Of a DNA stretch of 64,000 bases, positions 35,581 to 49,290 are shown piece after piece. The DNA is from Rhizopus arrhizus (lineage: Eukaryota; Mucoromycota; Mucoromycetes; Mucorales; Rhizopodaceae). Position 1 is the first letter of the stretch; each line of letters begins with the position of its first letter. The position numbers and the translations under genes are program-made. The notes under the pieces are model-generated. The model saw only the letters and a list, made by a program, of their open reading frames with translations, did no database searches and was not told the DNA's origin. Location: NCBI GenBank assembly GCA_024220505.1, contig JAKZZE010000026.1:620001-684000 (forward strand), written 5' to 3'.

Positions 35581-36157
35581 TTAACCTAAAATAGATGAAT
35601 AGAAGCATTGTGTAGAATGGAAACCCAGTTGGTTTGTAACACGATGAACGTATGAAAACTGTGTCCTAAATGAAAAATGTAACCTTACTGCATCTTTTTT
35701 TTGAAATCCTTTTTTTTTGTGGGGCTTGGTTTTCATTTTGCTATACCATTTGTCTTGTACAGATTTGATAAGATCATCATTTTTGGCATATATGTCATCA
35801 AGACAACGTATTTTGTCATTTATGTATTGAGTGAATGGTGTTTCAGCATACAAAGGAAAGAGGATTGAGTAGCCATCAGCAATGATTTTGATAACCAATG
35901 AAAGTCTGAGTATCATTTCTCTTTAAGTAGAAGCATTTTTGGAGGAGTTTATTAATGTAGCTTTTGTCGCAAATTACCTTTTTAGCATAATTGCATTGGA
36001 CAAATGTGTATGATAAATGACATGTATCATTGTATTTTAAAATGGTTATTATTAACGGCATGTCTTCAATCGTATTTAGTTTCTGTGATACGAATGAAGA
36101 AGCCTTCAGTCTTGCTCTTACTGATGACTTATTACAATATAGAATTGATTTTTTCAT
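35581..36157 (-). pseudogene. Two overlapping frames, probably one broken gene
   Basis: Frames at 35876-36157 and 35581-35916 overlap and read as one Lys-rich protein after a single frameshift near 35890-35915. Visible segments are YNDTCHLSYTFVQCNYAKKV, KIIADGYSILFPLYAETPFTQYINDKIRCLDDIYAKND and KPHKKKGFQKKDAVR. I do not recognise the family. The rest of 35449-36841 is AT-rich spacer without visible genes. Confidence 0.4.
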
Positions 36158-36841
36158 CCTTTTAAACTATTAAAGGAAAAGCAATGTCTAAAATTTGTAA
36201 ATAGTATTACACTTGAATTATAATGCTTTCAAATCATCATAGAATTTTTTAGCTTTGATACAATAGCATAGCTAATACTAATATTTATTAAGTAAGGCAT
36301 TAAATCTAATATACGGGCTAATGTTATTTTGGAAGTACGGACTAAAAATGCGAGTTATACTGTCTATGAATATTTTAATAAATATTGCAAATATTTTCTT
36401 GTGCTTAGATGAAAGACAGTAAAGCTTATATAAAGCTTTGAAAATAACTTTTTAGCTTCTAATAATGAATAAGAAGACGACCTTGTTGCTATACAACCTT
36501 CAATTTTTTTATTTTCGAAGTTTAATAAATCAGGTTAAGTTCAGCCAAGCTTGCTTTTCTACTAAGTTGGATCCTGACAAGTTTTTGATGTGAGTATAAT
36601 GACTTATTTCCAACTCTGATTAAAGACTTTTATGAATACCTTAAATATCTTGGCCTTATATTGTAATTATGAAAAATCGTCGTATTTATACATGATTTAT
36701 GCCCTTTAGATTGGCCTTTAAAAAAACTGGCTTATTGCTTTTGATTGGCTGCTCTTACTCGAGCATTTAAACACAGCAAACTGAAAAAAAGAAAACTTAT
36801 TTTTTTTTTATTCTCCCTTTCCCATCATAACACACTTCTTA

Positions 36842-37082
36842 ATGGAATCTAATCGTAGCATTTCCAAGTTCTTGTCTACCAAGCTTTATCAGTACGAACT
36901 TCAAACAGCTTTGTATATGTTAGAGCCTTGGGAAAAAGCTTTATTTAGTAAGTTAAAATTTAGTCTCGGCTCATTTTGAAAACTTATACTTTTGAATAGA
37001 CACTATTATGCTTAGTATTCTTTCTTTGTCCTTTATTACTATGTACCAATATACTCCTGTTTTCTTTAAATTCATTGCTTAA
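36842..37082 (+). CDS. Serine palmitoyltransferase small subunit (ssSPT-like)
   Basis: Two exons, 36842-36947 and 37000-37082, around a 52 bp GT-AG intron, encode only 62 residues. The core LYQYELQTALYMLEPWEKALFN matches the conserved family block (tyrosine pair, then ALYMLEPWE and FN), followed by one membrane span (TIMLSILSLSFITMYQYTPV). These peptides bind the large catalytic subunits of serine palmitoyltransferase in the ER and raise its activity and chain-length choice, the first step of sphingolipid synthesis. It is short enough to be missed by gene finders. The intron splits the FN pair (A|AC codon), and phase agrees. Confidence rests on the exact core motif. Confidence 0.9.
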
Positions 37083-37567
37083 AATAATACATATATTCGC
37101 TCATTTGTAAAATCCACATACTAATACAATAAACTTGGTTGGATGTAATTCGTAGTTGTGTAACATCATTTCTTTAACAAAAAAGTTGTATCTGTGAGAG
37201 AAAGAGGAAGAGAAGAGAGTATAAAGTTGACATAAGGAATTGCTAAAAGTCTCTATGTAATTTAAAAGATTATTACTGAAAAAAAACAGACATAATGTTA
37301 GGACTTGAACAATTATAGTAGAGCCTAAAATTAAACAAGAGTAGTTCAGAAAGAATTATAGTAAAATATTTGTTTAGATTTGAGTAGTTGCTTAAAGCTA
37401 TTGTCAATCTTTATTTAAAAAAAAAATGAAACAGATTTAATTTGAATTGTCCGGATCGGATATCAAAAAGATCTGAGCTAGTGTTATATTGTGTTGAGCA
37501 GCATACACCAAAGATTTGCTTGTAAGCATCCAAGGAATTCCCTCCTCCCTTTTTTGCATTATATAAA
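37083..37567. other. Spacer upstream of uS19
   Basis: AT-rich; likely contains the uS19 promoter and 5' leader. No gene seen. Confidence 0.45.
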
Positions 37568-38385
37568 ATGGTAAGCATATGTATCTAATCGCATCTATGC
37601 AAATAGTAGTAGAAGAAGAAAGGAATAAGATATTGGATGAGGAAAGGATAAAGGATGGTATATCAAAAAAGATCGACCGAGAGATCAAGATAATTCAGTT
37701 ATGCGGGAAATTAGTAGAGCACATTGAGAAAACTCAATTGCTTAGCAATTAATTCATGTGAAGACGCAAAGCTCATAAAAAACAAAGAAGATTCTATATG
37801 TTGTATCTTTTTTCTTTCTTCTTTCTACAAAAGCAGATGCGCAGAGGATTGTGCTTTTTCGTGACACTATTCTAACACGTAATAATTCAATTAGGCTGAC
37901 GAGCAGACCGCTCCTAGAAAGAGAACTTTCCGTAAGTTTACCTACCGTGGTGTTGAACTTGACCAACTCTTGGACATGTCCTCTGAACAGGTAAAAGAAA
38001 AAAGACAGAAGAGAGCGACACGTTTAACTAATGCATTACACAGTTCATGGAACTCGTTCACTGCCGTGCTCGTAGAAGATTCCAACGTGGTCTTAAGCGT
38101 AAGCCTATGGGTCTCATCAAGAAGCTCCGCGCTGCCAAGAAGGCTGCTACACCCGGTGAAAGACCTGATGTTGTCAAAACTCATCTTCGTGATATGATCA
38201 TCGTTCCTGAAATGATCGGTTCCGTTGTTGGTATTTACAATGGTAAGACCTTCAACCAAGTTGAAATTAAGCCTGAAATGACTGGTCACTACCTTGGTGA
38301 ATTCTCCATTACCTACAAGCCTGTCAAGCACGGTCGTCCCGGTATTGGTGCCACTCACTCCTCCAAGTTTGTTCCCCTCAAATAA
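37568..38385 (+). CDS. RPS15: 40S ribosomal protein S15 (uS19)
   Basis: Probable exons are 37568-37570 (the ATG alone), 37895-37990 and 38044-38385, with introns of 324 and 53 bp, giving 146 residues. Exon 2 starts [20 protein letters not shown], the normal sequence straight after the initiator Met, so the start must be spliced from upstream; ATG followed at once by GTAAGC is the best candidate. The rest ([68 protein letters not shown]) is typical. The protein sits in the small-subunit head near the decoding site. The 324 bp first intron also contains a chance 58-codon frame (37577-37753). Confidence 0.93.
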
Positions 38386-38557
38386 AAAAATCGCGCAGCT
38401 TGCGTTTCATCTTTTTTTCTCATATTAAAAAAGAGGAAGAACAAAAACCAGTTCATTTTTCTTATGTCAATTGTGAATTAATTGAACATGTTGAAAGGAT
38501 GTATATTGAGCACCGCATTTAAAAGTTGATTTAACTAGAAAAAAATATTTGCAAAAT

Positions 38558-39236
38558 TTATTGGCTCTCATCCATATGTCCATTCGTTTTTGGTGATTGT
38601 TCAAATACTGTTTCCAAATGTCTCAAAGCTGCTTGCTGCACTTCACCTAATTCAGTTTCATCACTTGGGTTAGCAAAGAATTCTTGATCGCTTTCTTGTT
38701 GATCATCCATAAACTCTTTATCAGGATGAAGCGCTGTGCAATCGGCAATGGCCATATAGATCCCTTCCACTATATCGCACTGCTTTAATTTTCTTTTTCT
38801 TTTTTTTACGCGTTTCCTTTTTACCTGCTCCGCTGTCACGAGGGATCAAACGAAGTTCTGTAACAATTTCTTGTCGTTCCTCTTCATCTTGTGGTAATTG
38901 CTGATTTGGAAAAAAGATACCAGAATCCAATTGACAATAAATATTGGGTTGGCCTTCTTGTCTTGAGGCAGCATGAATAATGATGTCTGGATATTCTACA
39001 GCAATACCAGATCCTGAGCTTTCAGAATAAAAATAAAGCTGGCTGTTGGATAAATATTAATAAATAATTTAAATAATCATTATCTTAATTTACTCTTCAC
39101 AAACATAAATGTCACCAAAAATGGGGCCTTCATGGCCTGCTAATGGAGGAGAGACAAGTAGTGCAGTGTCTTTTTGAACATGACGTGGTTTGAGGGTTGA
39201 AAGATCGGGTGCTTGAGAAAGTAATGTTACAGTCAT
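38558..39236 (-). CDS. Methylosome subunit pICln (CLNS1A-like)
   Basis: Exons are 39094-39236, 38825-39042 and 38558-38769; the introns are 51 and 55 bp, with phases 2 and 1 agreeing. The protein has 190 residues. The PH-like fold is recognisable by GDIYVCEDQLYFYSESSGSG, AVEYPDIIIHAASR, NIYCQLDSG and ELRLIPRD, then IYMAIADCTALHPD and an acidic tail (DDQQESDQEF). pICln brings Sm proteins to the PRMT5 methylosome for snRNP assembly in the cytoplasm. It lies tail to tail with uS19, only 172 bp apart. A second possible acceptor inside the Lys-rich intron was rejected because it breaks the frame. Confidence 0.87.
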
Positions 39237-40164
39237 TATTCAAGAAAAAGAAAGAGAACCCAAAGAACTCCGAAGATTTTTTGGACTTTGTTATTTCGAC
39301 TTTCTAGACATCCAAACTCCCTTTTATGGAAATTATGCAAATTTAACTGAAGCAGTGAGATTCATTTCAAACATAAACACTTCAAGTCTTTTATTTGTTA
39401 TTAACGATATAAGCCATTAGATAATAGCTATAGCCAGTAGTTTATAACATTCAAATAGCACATACTTGATATATTTCTTTGTTTTCTTCACTTACTCAGA
39501 CCATGGTTCCTCTTTCAGTGAGTATTTTAAATCAAGCAATGGCAAAAAATAAAATAAAAGATGCAGTAAGAATTTTTTAAATGATTCATTTTCTTTGAAG
39601 AATCGGCTTGTTCTCTTAGGTGCTTGGTAGCATCTCTCAGCTCTTTTTGAAAATTATGAAACAAAGATATGACAGAGCTACCAGCATCGACTATGGTGAC
39701 GAGCCCGAAAAGGATCTGAAGCTTTGCAGTTCTCAAAATGAATATTAGAATATAGCGTGCCCCAGGCCTTCTGTAAAGGCTTAGAGATGTCATGCCACTT
39801 GTAATAGCAGATATCCATGTGGTGAATAGTATATACAATCTGAATTTTTATTATTAAAAAAAGCCATTATCCATCTTAGCCTTGCTGAAATCATTACCCT
39901 TTTCCATAATAACTGAAGAATTATGAGTTTAATTTTGTAGTCATTTAGTAAAAAACAAATAGATGTTAACTATCAAGTCAATGAGTCTCTTGGACTTCTT
40001 TATTAACAGAAAATAAAAAGAAAGGGTCTCTTAATATAAGCTAAGGCTTGGTATACATGTCCTTTCTGAGAAATAAGTGAAGCTACGGAAGAAAATGATG
40101 TTTTATTATCGTGTATCTACTATACTTTCTAATAACAAGGTGGGATGACGATAATTTCTTTTTT
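39237..40164. other. Spacer with one unassigned frame
   Basis: The minus-strand frame 39527-39838 (103 codons) has two hydrophobic patches (YILFTTWISAIT; LQILFGLVTIVDAGSSVISL) and a charged tail. It could be an exon of a small membrane protein, but no start-exon splice fits and no family is recognised. The rest is AT-rich. Confidence 0.4.
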
Positions 40165-41203
<1,039 letters not shown>

Positions 41204-41973
41204 GAAATAATAACAAAAGAAAAGAAAGAAAGAGAAGAAGAAAGATAAATAATAAGTTCTATCATGTGCTTATTGTGCTGAAACAAGTTCTCTGAAAATA
41301 ACATACGCAAAGTTTAATCGTTTTCCTTGAAATGGTTAACCGTTATGACTTTTTTTTTTTAGTACACAAATAAATATATCCAAGCATTTTTAGGTTTTTA
41401 TCCTTACTTATGAGCAAAGAAGTTGCACTTTTAAGAGCACAAAAGAAAAAAAAAATACAAATAAGAGAATTTTTTGTCAATATATCGTATGACTCATATG
41501 CTTCTCCTTTTTATAATTGTTTCAAGAAGATTGCATGAAAATAATGGCTATAATTCGAATTGTGCAACAAGTTCTATTTTCACTATTTTATGCAATCTAC
41601 TTGTTTTCTCTACCTTTTCTTTGTCTCCATTTAATACGAGACTAAGACAATAAAAGATACCATTGGGTTGGAAAGAATAATGTTTATAAAAAATCATGGT
41701 TTTCTTGTTATACATCAGTGATAGATAAGTAAATTCAAGTAACACATAACAAGGTTACCTTATCTACTCAATTACATGGGGTATTTTTTTTTTTCTTTTT
41801 CTTTTCTTTTTGAGCTCTTTTATTGTTTATTAAACAAAATGTTGAGTAAAGAACAATTGGATCAGGTATAATAGTATAAAGACAAGCACAATCAGATTAA
41901 ATTAACATTATTTACAAGTTTGAAAGAGACGGGTAACAATAATAGACAGAATTTGAAAGCTTATATATAAACA
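41204..41973. other. Divergent promoter region between forkhead and PhyH genes
   Basis: Both neighbours are transcribed away from this 770 bp gap. Purine-rich AAAGAAAG tracts lie just upstream of the forkhead start and a T-rich run (about 41788-41810) faces the PhyH gene. No coding pattern seen. Confidence 0.5.
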
Positions 41974-42924
<951 letters not shown>

Positions 42925-43082
42925 TAATAATATAATAATGATAGCCAAAGTAATAATCTCATGCATAATTTAAATTAGGTTACAACCTAGTAAAGAGGTA
43001 CCTTTCACCTCACTTTAACAATAATAATAAAAAAAACATAAGCCACCCTTTATATTCTTTTTTCTCCATTCATTTCTTAATT

Positions 43083-43605
43083 ATGGAACAACGCATTCAA
43101 CAATTTCACGATGATACCAAAAACATACCAAAACCACCAACAGCTAAAACTTTGAAACAAATGAATACTTTAAAAAAGTTTATATTTAAAAACCAAGTAA
43201 AAAATGAAAAAAAAAGCTTGCGCAATATTTACCCCTCAAAAGGACTTTAGATTTTCAGATAAAGAAAAGAATAAGTTATTTGCATGTATTGAAGCTTACT
43301 TTACTGTCTTTGATAGAAGGTATTATAATTTATATGCTCCTATATCAAATTAACTCTTTGTCAGTGGATTAACCGAGCAGGTGTCTTCTTTTCCACTGAT
43401 TGAAGACGCATTAAAAGTACCATGCTTTACAACCAAGCAGAAGAGTCAACTATTAAAATGGTACGATGAGATACTCGCTAAGCAAGAAGGAAAAGAAACA
43501 AAACAAAGCAATAGTAATAATAATAATAATAATAATGAGGAAGAGGAAAACTATGATGATTTTGATTGGGATGCATTTGAAAAGGAAGGCTACAACAGTG
43601 ATTGA
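43083..43605 (+). CDS. Conserved-looking hypothetical protein; apparent frameshift in an A9 run
   Basis: Translation from 43083 (MEQRIQQFHDDTKN...) runs in one frame to an A-run at 43207-43215 and then makes sense only one frame over (ACAIFTPQKDFRFSDKEKNK). A 45 bp intron (43320-43364) follows, then exon 43365-43605, ending in a Gln/Asn/Glu-rich low-complexity tail and DDFDWDAFEKEGYNSD. No splice pair of the right length bridges the A-run, so either a base was lost or gained there (biologically or in assembly), or the start is the ATG at 43204. I do not recognise the family. The acidic, aromatic C-terminus could be an interaction motif. Confidence 0.55.
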
Positions 43606-43974
43606 TCTTTTAGAAATAAATGGTATAAAGTATCCTCCACCATTCTATGATTTGCCAATACCATATCTGACTGTTTTAGTTGTATACTGTAGTCTTCAAA
43701 TTCTTAATACTCTTAAATTCGAAACGTTGTCATTTCTCTTGTTATTTTCTTTAGCGTGTATAAACTTCATCCTTTCCTTTAACACATTTTTTTCAGCTAC
43801 TTAGCTATGAACCACAACTGATGGAATTTATTGCTCAACAACTTGTATTCAAATTATTACTACTTTGGGAAACAAACTCTATTCAAAGCTTTGGTCTCAC
43901 GTCAAGAATCTTATAAAACAAGCCTATTTTATACTATATAAACCCTATAAACTCCAATCTCACAATATGCTTTG
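43606..43974. other. Spacer
   Basis: A plus-strand hydrophobic frame overlaps the end of the previous gene in another phase and is probably a shadow. No gene recognised. Confidence 0.4.
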
Positions 43975-45782
43975 TTTAGAACGAAAATAATTACTTACAA
44001 AGTTTAGAGAACAAAGCTTTTGAAGAAGCAACATTTTTAAATCTTACAACTACAAATTTTCTTCAAGAGGCAAACAAAAAGAAGGCAAAACATCTAAGTT
44101 CTATCGCGTCCTCTTCTTCGTGCCCTCCTTCGATTACTGAAGAGGAAATCAATCGGGTAATGCATCATAAATATTGTTTTTCAATGCAAATTAAACCTGA
44201 GATATCTTCAATTAGTATGTCGGTGAAGATAATATAAAAATAAACAACAGTGAATTATCGGTTGGAACGATAATTAAGCGGGAGGCAATGAGAAAAAATA
44301 TCAATTACAAGGATTTAACGCCTTCTGAGATAGCGCTTGTTGAGTAAATTTGAACAATAACTTTAACCCTAAAAAAACACTTACTTTTTTTTTTATAAAG
44401 ATGCGGTCTTAATTGCATATTAGATTTAACGAGTGGAAGTTTAACCAATCAACGCCGGTTATTCTCAAACGAGGACTGGAATCAAATTAAAGCATTGTTT
44501 TCAACATCTTCAACTAAACCAGCATTCTTGATCAAATAGCTATGTCGATAACTTTCAATTATGGAGCTCGTTGGTTCGATTCCTTGTGGATGCTCATACA
44601 TTGTCATAACATCTTCAACTGATAATGATCTGATTAAAACTAGACCCAGACTACCCAAAATTTGCAGGGCATTCAAGGTAAATATCGGGCATAAACATTT
44701 ACTTGTCTTAAATATATAACAAATATTATTATAGAATCCATATGATATTGAAGATTGCTACTGGAATGCAAAACACTATCAAAAAAATTGTCGAATTTGA
44801 ATGAAAAAACTGGACATGAGCTTGTTAGTGTCATGTAAGTTTATATTATTTTAAAAACCCTTTCTTGAATGATTGACAAAATATCTATTAGTCTTGATAA
44901 AATGATAAAACACAGTTCTATGCTTACCGTCTCGAAGCCCACTCCATCAGAGGCAGACATTATAATTAAAGTATGGGCAGATCTCTTTGAGGTTCTTTTC
45001 TTTAATACTGGAATCCATATTCGATGGTAAGTTTTACATAAAGTTTATTTCTATGAATAAAATTGGCTTACATTATGAGGAATAGGGGGGAGAAAGGTTT
45101 AACTAGTGATGATGCTGATCATGTATTTTTCAAGTTGGACGCAAAACTTGTCTTAGTATATGATGATACAGAATATCCAGTTTCTTGTATTGAATTTGCT
45201 CCATATTCTGGTCAAAAAAAAAAAATCAAAATGGACAGGAGCAAATTATTAGTTGAAGCCAAAACAATTTATAACCAAGTAATGGGTATGAACATTAGTG
45301 AGGAAAACAAGGATTTGTTGAGAATCACCAAGATCCAAATCATGGGTAAAATTGGAATCTATTCCTCCTTCTATTACAAGAATAAATCTTTAACATGTCA
45401 TTATTTCAGGTCTAGAAGCTCATGTTCTGTCTCTAAACACTGCTGGTGATCACTTATACATTGCTAGTTCGATTGAATCATATATACTACCATCAACCGT
45501 TTCCCAATTTAAGACACAAAGCAAGTCTATCATTGGCAACCTATTTGATTTTAAGGTTGAAAAAAGAAAAGAATAGTAACTTAATACTAACATATTTCGA
45601 GTTTTAGCATTATACCTTGAATACTGCAGATACTATAAGGCAGGGGCTCAATGATAAAAAAATAAGAAAAAAAAGTATGAAGCGTAAGACGCAAGAAGAC
45701 GCTAATCATGAAGAGGCATCACTTCCCCCTAAAAGAAAGCTTGCATCAATTTGGAGGCATAAGAAAAATGCTAAAAGTTAAT
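43975..45782 (+). pseudogene. Decayed multi-exon gene of an unclassified fungal family
   Basis: Blocks separated by short GT-AG introns read as one protein. They are LENKAFEEATFLNL to EEEINR (to about 44157), YVGEDNIKIN to EIALVE (44216-44344), CGLNCILDLTSG (from 44401), RLPKICRAFK-NPYDIEDCYW, then KVWADLFEVLFFNTGIHIRW (44971-45026) and DDADHVFFKLDAKLVLVYDD to MDRSKLLVEAK (45063-45340). The end blocks are GLEAHVLSLNTAGDHLYIAS and a basic tail ending at 45782. Lesions are in-frame TAG and TAA codons near 44538-44552 and a frameshift at an A7 run near 44786. Proteins with this order appear, from my general knowledge, to be numerous in Mucoromycota; that is not checked here. Function unknown. 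Confidence 0.5.
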
Positions 45783-46795
45783 TATATTCATATTTATTAT
45801 CACTAAACTAAAGATCAAGCTGAATGACACAGCCTTTATCTCATAATCCCTTGTTCCCTATGAATTTTCATTTCGTTTTTGGTTTTATCGTGAACTAATA
45901 AACATATGACAATACCAATTGGATCATTTAGTAGCATAATAGCTTCAAACACAACATTTATATCTTCTTCTGGGTATGGATGAGGCATATCTGTCCCTGG
46001 CGTTGATGTTCTCTTGATGTTAACCTATCATATCCATGACAGTAAACTGGATGTCAAGAGCGCCACTGTGACGGGTAGACCTGGATCTTTTGCCTCTTGG
46101 GAGAATATAGCTAAACCTGTGGGTAATGCCTTGATCCAGTATCCTGTTGTTGCTGATCACACGATCTTAGATAGGAGCTATATCATTAGACGTTACTCAT
46201 TATTCCCTTGAGCTCAGTCCTATCAAAGTGTCTTAGAAAGTTATGAAGGACCAGGCTAGAAGAGGTGGATTGACGAATGCAGAAACACTCGCTTCAAGAG
46301 TTCGACGTATTCCCTACATTCCTGAATAAATATTTGATCAAATTATCTTTTTAAAAGTGAGCAATTTATTCTGGAAATGCTGGGCAAGTTAGTTTCAAAC
46401 ATCTGATCAATTTGGGCTGTTTTTTTTTCGGGCAATTTAACCTCACAGAAGTGTCCAAAATTATTCAAAAAAGTGGGTAGTATTTTCAAATATCTGATAA
46501 ATTGAGAGTGGAAGCACAGTATTTTTTTAATCTGGTCCAGGCGAAACAATGTCTACAAGATATCATACACCCACTGCGGTCACGTAAAATATAAATAAAA
46601 TAATTGTTTAATCGTATTTTGTATTTTTGCCAAGAAAATGAAAACATATTTGACATTTGAGTCCAGCCCTCTTTCCTCTCTCATTTGATTTAGAGAAAAA
46701 AAAAAGGGGGGGGGGTATAAAAATGAAACTTGCCAGAAAAAGTACACTTGTTGCGTAATTCTTTTACTTTTTTGGATTTTTTTAATACATTTTAT
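45783..46795. other. Spacer with an unassigned frame
   Basis: The frame 46014-46211 (SKLDVKSATVTGRPGSFASW...) is followed by more stop-interrupted sequence that reads like old coding DNA, but I cannot name it. A G9 run after A10 lies near 46700. No intact gene seen. Confidence 0.4.
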
Positions 46796-48090
46796 TTACA
46801 GACATGTCATACATGCAATATAAGCTAATAGTGCAACATAAGCAACATCCTTTACATTATACATAAAAGATGTTACATATTTATGTTGATGATTCTTTTC
46901 AATAGGTTTCGTTTTGGGAAGTTCATGATCGTTTCTGTACCTTATTGCTTTTGATTGGAAGTACTCAAAGAAAAGCAATATAGCCAAGGTAAACACTAAT
47001 AAATAAGCATATTGAATAAACAAATCAATTTGGCTTGGTAACCAATATAATCTTGTGTACAATGATTTGTCATTGATTGATAGAACCATTAAGCCTGGAT
47101 ATTTTACACCCTGAGCCATACTAAATGTCGGCACAGTGATTTCCTTGATCAAGTTGTTATGAGTGATTTCGCAATAATCATGATCATCTGCAGAGAATAT
47201 AAGGATAGGCTTGACTGTATTTAATATATGCTCTGATAATTCCTTTGATAACATATTTTGGTATTGATAGCCGTATGCATCCTTGATAGATTGTGAATGA
47301 GATTGTTGACGAAGAGGACCACAAGAAAGGTTAGGCTCACGATATAAAGGAACATGCGTAAAAAGAATGGTGTTTGTGTGGTTATAATTCTTGAGCATGG
47401 ATAAAGCACTGTTCCCAATTTGTGGATTGTGTGAAGAAAGTGACACGGTATCCAAAACAAAAAATGTGTAACCTTCTTGATGTACGACATAAGAAGCTTG
47501 GCCAAAATATTTATGGAACCTTCTTTGTATATGTGGCTTAATACCATCTCCAAAGCCAATATCATGATTACCAACCATGTAATTAATGTTTTGTGAATAA
47601 AATATTTTGTTGAATCTTTTCACTTCCTTTTCAAAGCTAAATTTAATCATGTTTAGTTTCTATTCAATCCACTTTTTTTTTTAAAAAAAAAAAACATTTA
47701 GTCCTACAATACATCATCCCATTCTCTTCCGTTATCCATCAAGTCACCCATTATGAATATTTGATAAGGATTGATTGAATTTACTAAGTGTCTGTAATTA
47801 CGTTTCATGTAGAGTTCACTGTAAAATTCAGATAGTTTTAAAATAAGCCAAGGTCTATCATAGGATAAATCATCTGTCATTTGAGGATCTGCTATTAAAA
47901 GTATATTCTTATCGTCTTTCTATCTTTGATCATTAGCACACTCTAAAATCATTTCATCAATATGCCTTACATCAAGTTGTGTAGAAAGGTTATTTGCATA
48001 TTTCCAAAATATAAAGAATTCATTATGAATTAATACGATTATCCATAAAGCACGTAAAATGCGAATGATTAACTTTCTAGATTTTATCAT
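46796..48090 (-). pseudogene. Ted1/Cdc1-like metallophosphoesterase with one in-frame stop
   Basis: Exon 1 (47708-48090) and exon 2 (46796-47636) flank a 71 bp intron (GTAGGA...TTTAG). The N-terminus has a membrane span (ILRALWIIVLIHNEFFIFW); metal-site motifs follow in order: LLIADPQM, GDLMDNGRE, GNHDIG, FTHVPLYR and SADDHDYCE. Two more spans lie near the C-terminus (QYAYLLVFTLAILLFFEYF). The pattern is that of ER phosphoesterases of the Cdc1/Ted1/PGAP5 group, which remove ethanolamine phosphate from GPI anchors in the proteins studied. A TAG at 47920-47922, just before KDDKNILLIADPQ, breaks an otherwise perfect frame. It is either a recent loss, a sequencing error or a readthrough site. Confidence 0.8.
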
Positions 48091-49290
48091 TTTTATAGAA
48101 AAGGAAGAAGAAATGCGAAAAAAAATGGTAAAATTTAAAAAATAAGCAATGCACAATAGATGAATCGATCTGCATAAAATCCTTGATCTTCCGTCACCAC
48201 TCATCTTCCACAGTACATTATGAGCTTTAATATTCTTCTCTTCTTTCATACAACATTCTTAATATCTTGTAGTTTACCTTCTTTTTTTTTATATAAACAA
48301 AATATCTCAAGAATTCATTATTTCTTGAAAGCTAAAAATAAATAAAAGCATTTAGACAAAAGGGTAGACTTATAGTTCAATATGTATACATGGGCTTTTT
48401 ATTCTCGCACAATATTTATCAATCTTTCTTGTTTTTTTATTTATTTATTTATTTACTGAAAATTTGCCGAGGTAAGCAATTTCTTAATAAATGCAGTTCT
48501 CAAATAGATCCAAGTCATTTTTGCAAGATTGTTTCTTTCAACAAGTGCTATTTATATAATGAGCTTTAACTGAAAGACTCTTTTTCCGATGAGGAATATG
48601 CTGTCTTACATATTGAAGCAATAAAAATAAAGTATCGGAGATATACTATACTTATCTGAACAGTGATATGATTACTTTATATCAGTAGAAAAGGAGTGAA
48701 AGAAAAGACTTTTATGCATCAAACCTATTCTAGCTAATAAATTACTCATCTTTCAAGGAGTATTTAGTGCCTTGATTCAAACTTGTTGACAACTTGTTCA
48801 TTTTAAAAGGATGAAGTCTTATGTATAAAGTATAATCTATTTTCACTACATTTTATTTCAATCTTGTAATGAAACACTAATGACATCTACACTTTTGCCG
48901 TGATACTGTCTTGTCATGTCTAGCGTCGATCATATTCCCACATACGAAACAAAAAAAAAGGGGGGAGGGGGAGAATATATTAAAAAGACAAAAGGGCTCT
49001 TGAAATTGAACTTTATAAAAGTATGGTTTAATATCATACAGTACTTATCATGTTAATTAACTGCTTTTGAAAATAAACAGCGATTTGTACATTTCAAATC
49101 ACAACTTTTAAAACTTTATCACTTTTTGTCTAAAAGTTTTATTCTAGCTTCGTCTTGAGACAGGCACTGCTATAATTAGAGGTATAAAACACAACAATAT
49201 ATTGATTTGTAGGGTATATGAATTTACTATTTATGTTGATTTCTTTGATGGATTCATCCAAGTAACATTGCAATTCATGTTGCTGCTTTA
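48091..49290. other. Intergenic spacer
   Basis: AT-rich, with a (TTTA)n run near 48440 and a purine tract at 48950-48972. No gene recognised. Confidence 0.45.

Noticed and set aside
37577..37753. Open frame of 58 codons inside the uS19 first intron
   Set aside because: No conserved pattern, and it lies within the intron required by the uS19 model.
39527..39838. Hydrophobic minus-strand frame
   Set aside because: Could be an exon of a membrane protein, but no start or splice sites fit and no family was recognised, so it is not called a gene.
46014..46211. Open frame with SKLDVKSATVTGRPGSFASW
   Set aside because: Reads like old coding DNA but no family, start or splice sites could be supported.
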